Shown here: piece after piece, positions 63,761 to 64,000 of the stretch
How positions within the stretch are numbered: position 1 is the stretch's first letter
How the letters are laid out: each line of letters begins with the position of its first letter
Origin: Planctomycetales bacterium 71-10
Lineage (GTDB): Bacteria; Planctomycetota; Planctomycetia; Isosphaerales; Isosphaeraceae
Direction: 5' to 3'
Assembly: GCA_001898385.1 (NCBI GenBank)
Contig: MKTT01000076.1
Coordinates: forward strand, 36,202 to 100,201
Length of the DNA: 64,000 nucleotides
Made by a program: the position numbers and the translations under genes
The notes under the pieces: model-generated
What the model saw: only the letters and a program-made list of their open reading frames with translations
The model's database searches: none
Told to the model about the DNA's origin: nothing

Positions 63761-64000
63761 TGGGTTCGCGAGAGGTTTGCGTGCGCGACGAGGGGGAGAC
63801 CGCCGCCCTCGTCGCCGAGATGGCCCGGCGGATCTGGGCGGGCGCGGAGGACGCGCCGCCGGTCCGGCTGGTCGGCGTGAGGGCGCGGGGCGTCCCGCTG
63901 GCCGAGCGGCTGGCGGTCGAGGCCGCGCGGCTCGGCTTCGAGGGCGTCGCCGTCGGGGCGGTGGACATCACGCTCTACCGCGACGACCTCGACCAGGCCC
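63761..64000 (+). CDS. pyrR: Bifunctional pyrimidine regulator PyrR (5' part)
   Basis: The visible 80 residues match the start of PyrR, a uracil phosphoribosyltransferase and pyr-operon regulator: [20 protein letters not shown] and [16 protein letters not shown]. The gene continues beyond the window edge. GGAGGT lies about 8 nt before the ATG. Confidence 0.9.

Overview
The window reads as a chromosome segment of a planctomycete, most likely from the Isosphaeraceae (Paludisphaera/Singulisphaera-like). The evidence is inferential: very high GC with GC-rich third codon positions, many small operons broken by strand switches, surface proteins with a basic N-terminus followed by an LE-x-R-x-L-like motif, a planctomycete-style NHL-thioredoxin protein and WD40 propellers, and clear outer-membrane/LPS genes (kdsB, a family 9 heptosyltransferase, a large LptD). 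No rRNA, tRNA or CRISPR array was seen.

Layout. 0-10 kb: ruvA-ruvB (minus), a histone H1-like nucleoid protein, a HEAT-repeat lipoprotein, a MutS2 without its Smr domain, a ParD-like/PIN toxin-antitoxin pair, an acyl-CoA dehydrogenase-like protein divergent from a NUDIX hydrolase, and a methyltransferase. 10-20 kb: an ACT-domain protein, a secreted CAP protein, an exported protein of unknown function, acylphosphatase, an ABC-2 permease, an ABC exporter with degenerate ATPase motifs, a short-chain dehydrogenase and a secreted subtilase. 20-33 kb: kdsB; an ATPase plus PD-(D/E)xK-nuclease cassette (best candidate for an undescribed system); an SGNH hydrolase; prs; an NHLRC2-like protein; a 14-repeat WD40 protein; and a long Hsp70-like protein. 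33-46 kb: a heptosyltransferase, an alpha/beta hydrolase, a VOC protein, rsmE, membrane proteins, two overlapping polytopic GT39-like genes, a lipoprotein with a dead phosphatase-like domain, the overlapping run cinA-truD-rluA-like, and an HNH endonuclease. 46-64 kb: lptD, a divergent diacylglycerol kinase, a WGR-like membrane protein, a second Hsp70 with DUF2760, exported proteins, a STAS protein, fabH, ispH, a DUF433/DUF5615 toxin-antitoxin pair, and the start of pyrR at the edge.

Intergenic DNA. Five copies of a ~185-bp palindromic element (2.1, 9.1, 11.0, 32.6 and 46.1 kb), some with outer imperfect inverted repeats giving ~245-270 bp MITE-like units, and a second family with CCCTCTCCCG/CGGGAGAGGG arms (17.3, 24.3 and 36.3 kb) fill most longer gaps. 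At 17.3 kb one element appears inserted inside another.

Regulation. Many genes have a sigma70-type promoter of the form TTGnnn-N17/18-TAnnnT. For ruvA, the ATPase gene and rsmE, the -10 box overlaps the first in-frame ATG, so a downstream start was chosen in each case.
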